Source of the DNA: VXYL01 sp965243095
GTDB taxonomy: Bacteria > Pseudomonadota > Gammaproteobacteria > Pseudomonadales > Azotimanducaceae
Direction of reading: 5' to 3'
Assembly (NCBI GenBank): GCA_965243095.1
Contig: OZ251530.1
Location: 3,224,001-3,288,000, forward strand
DNA: 64,000 nt
Below, piece by piece: positions 63,963-64,000 of the stretch. Made by a program: the position numbers and the translations under genes. Positions within the stretch are counted from its first letter, which is position 1, and every line of letters begins with the position of its first letter. Under the pieces are notes generated by a model. That model saw only the letters and a list, made by a program, of their open reading frames with translations. It did not search any database and was not told where the DNA came from.

Positions 63963-64000
63963 AGGCAGCCGGCAACAAGACGCGATCGCTCGCGCTTTGA
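63955..64000 (+). CDS. Partial gene at window end, possible restriction endonuclease
   Basis: Only 15 codons are present (MSEGSRQQDAIARAL). The ATG lies inside the end of the methyltransferase gene, so translation is coupled. Context suggests the restriction partner of the methyltransferase, but the product cannot be identified from this fragment. Confidence 0.5.
   Translation, partial: MSEGSRQQDAIARAL

Overview
The window reads as chromosome of a high-GC, Gram-negative gammaproteobacterium. The evidence is conserved gammaproteobacterial neighbourhoods: recX-recA with a LexA box diverging from mutS, an FdxA-type 7Fe ferredoxin beyond mutS, an rnf/rsx operon running into nth, metG upstream of rnfA, and a DUF1285 gene. 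A phytanoyl-CoA dioxygenase-like oxygenase and secreted eukaryote-like proteins (collagen-like repeats, fibronectin-III-like module, leucine-rich repeats) suggest a host-associated, perhaps marine-invertebrate-associated, lifestyle. That last point is inference only.

Layout. 1-8.3 kb: recX (partial), recA, mutS, a gene for a membrane-anchored dCTP-deaminase-like protein split by an intact IS1380-like element, a PhyH oxygenase and fdxA. 8.4-12.1 kb is a decay zone: a lipoprotein, a DUF7662-like protein, a ParA-like ATPase remnant cut by an internally deleted copy of the same IS, and a frameshifted AAA ATPase remnant. 12.2-15.5 kb: a solitary HicB-like protein, pyrB, and etfA/etfB. 15.6-21.5 kb: a glucan-use pair, a multimodular GH16 lipoprotein followed by a TonB-dependent receptor carrying an EF-hand-like loop. 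21.5-30 kb: an Rpn-like fragment, a medium-chain reductase, a two-gene cassette with a collagen-like/OmpA-like protein, and a very large secreted metallopeptidase with LRRs. 30-38.5 kb: a transglutaminase-like protein, nth, the rnf operon (with rnfB and rnfC fused into one gene) and metG.

38.7-52.2 kb: a frameshifted AAA ATPase, a second TonB receptor beside an extended SDR, tRNA-Val(GAC), a polytopic membrane protein, a scrambled region of gene fragments (a piece of the ABC exporter, a TonB-receptor 5' half, a YaaW-like 3' part), and a heterodimeric ABC exporter. 52.6-55.6 kb: a FitAB/VapBC-like toxin-antitoxin pair and a NotI-like type II restriction-modification system. 55.8-64 kb: ETF-ubiquinone oxidoreductase, DUF1285, a MoaA with a long N-terminal extension, a periplasmic-binding-fold protein without a signal peptide, murF, and a second DNA methyltransferase with a co-directional gene starting at the window edge.

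Functional links: EtfAB and ETF-QO would pass electrons from acyl-CoA-type dehydrogenases to quinone. Rnf would couple ferredoxin/NADH redox to ion transport, with FdxA as a possible partner. The GH16 lipoprotein and its receptor form a minimal beta-glucan uptake unit. The most unusual items are the RnfB-RnfC fusion lacking the RnfC N-terminal domain, the collagen/FN3/OmpA-like protein, the metallopeptidase-LRR giant with a nearby G13 tract, the EF-hand in a TonB receptor, and the reconstructable Dcd-like membrane protein broken by the IS.
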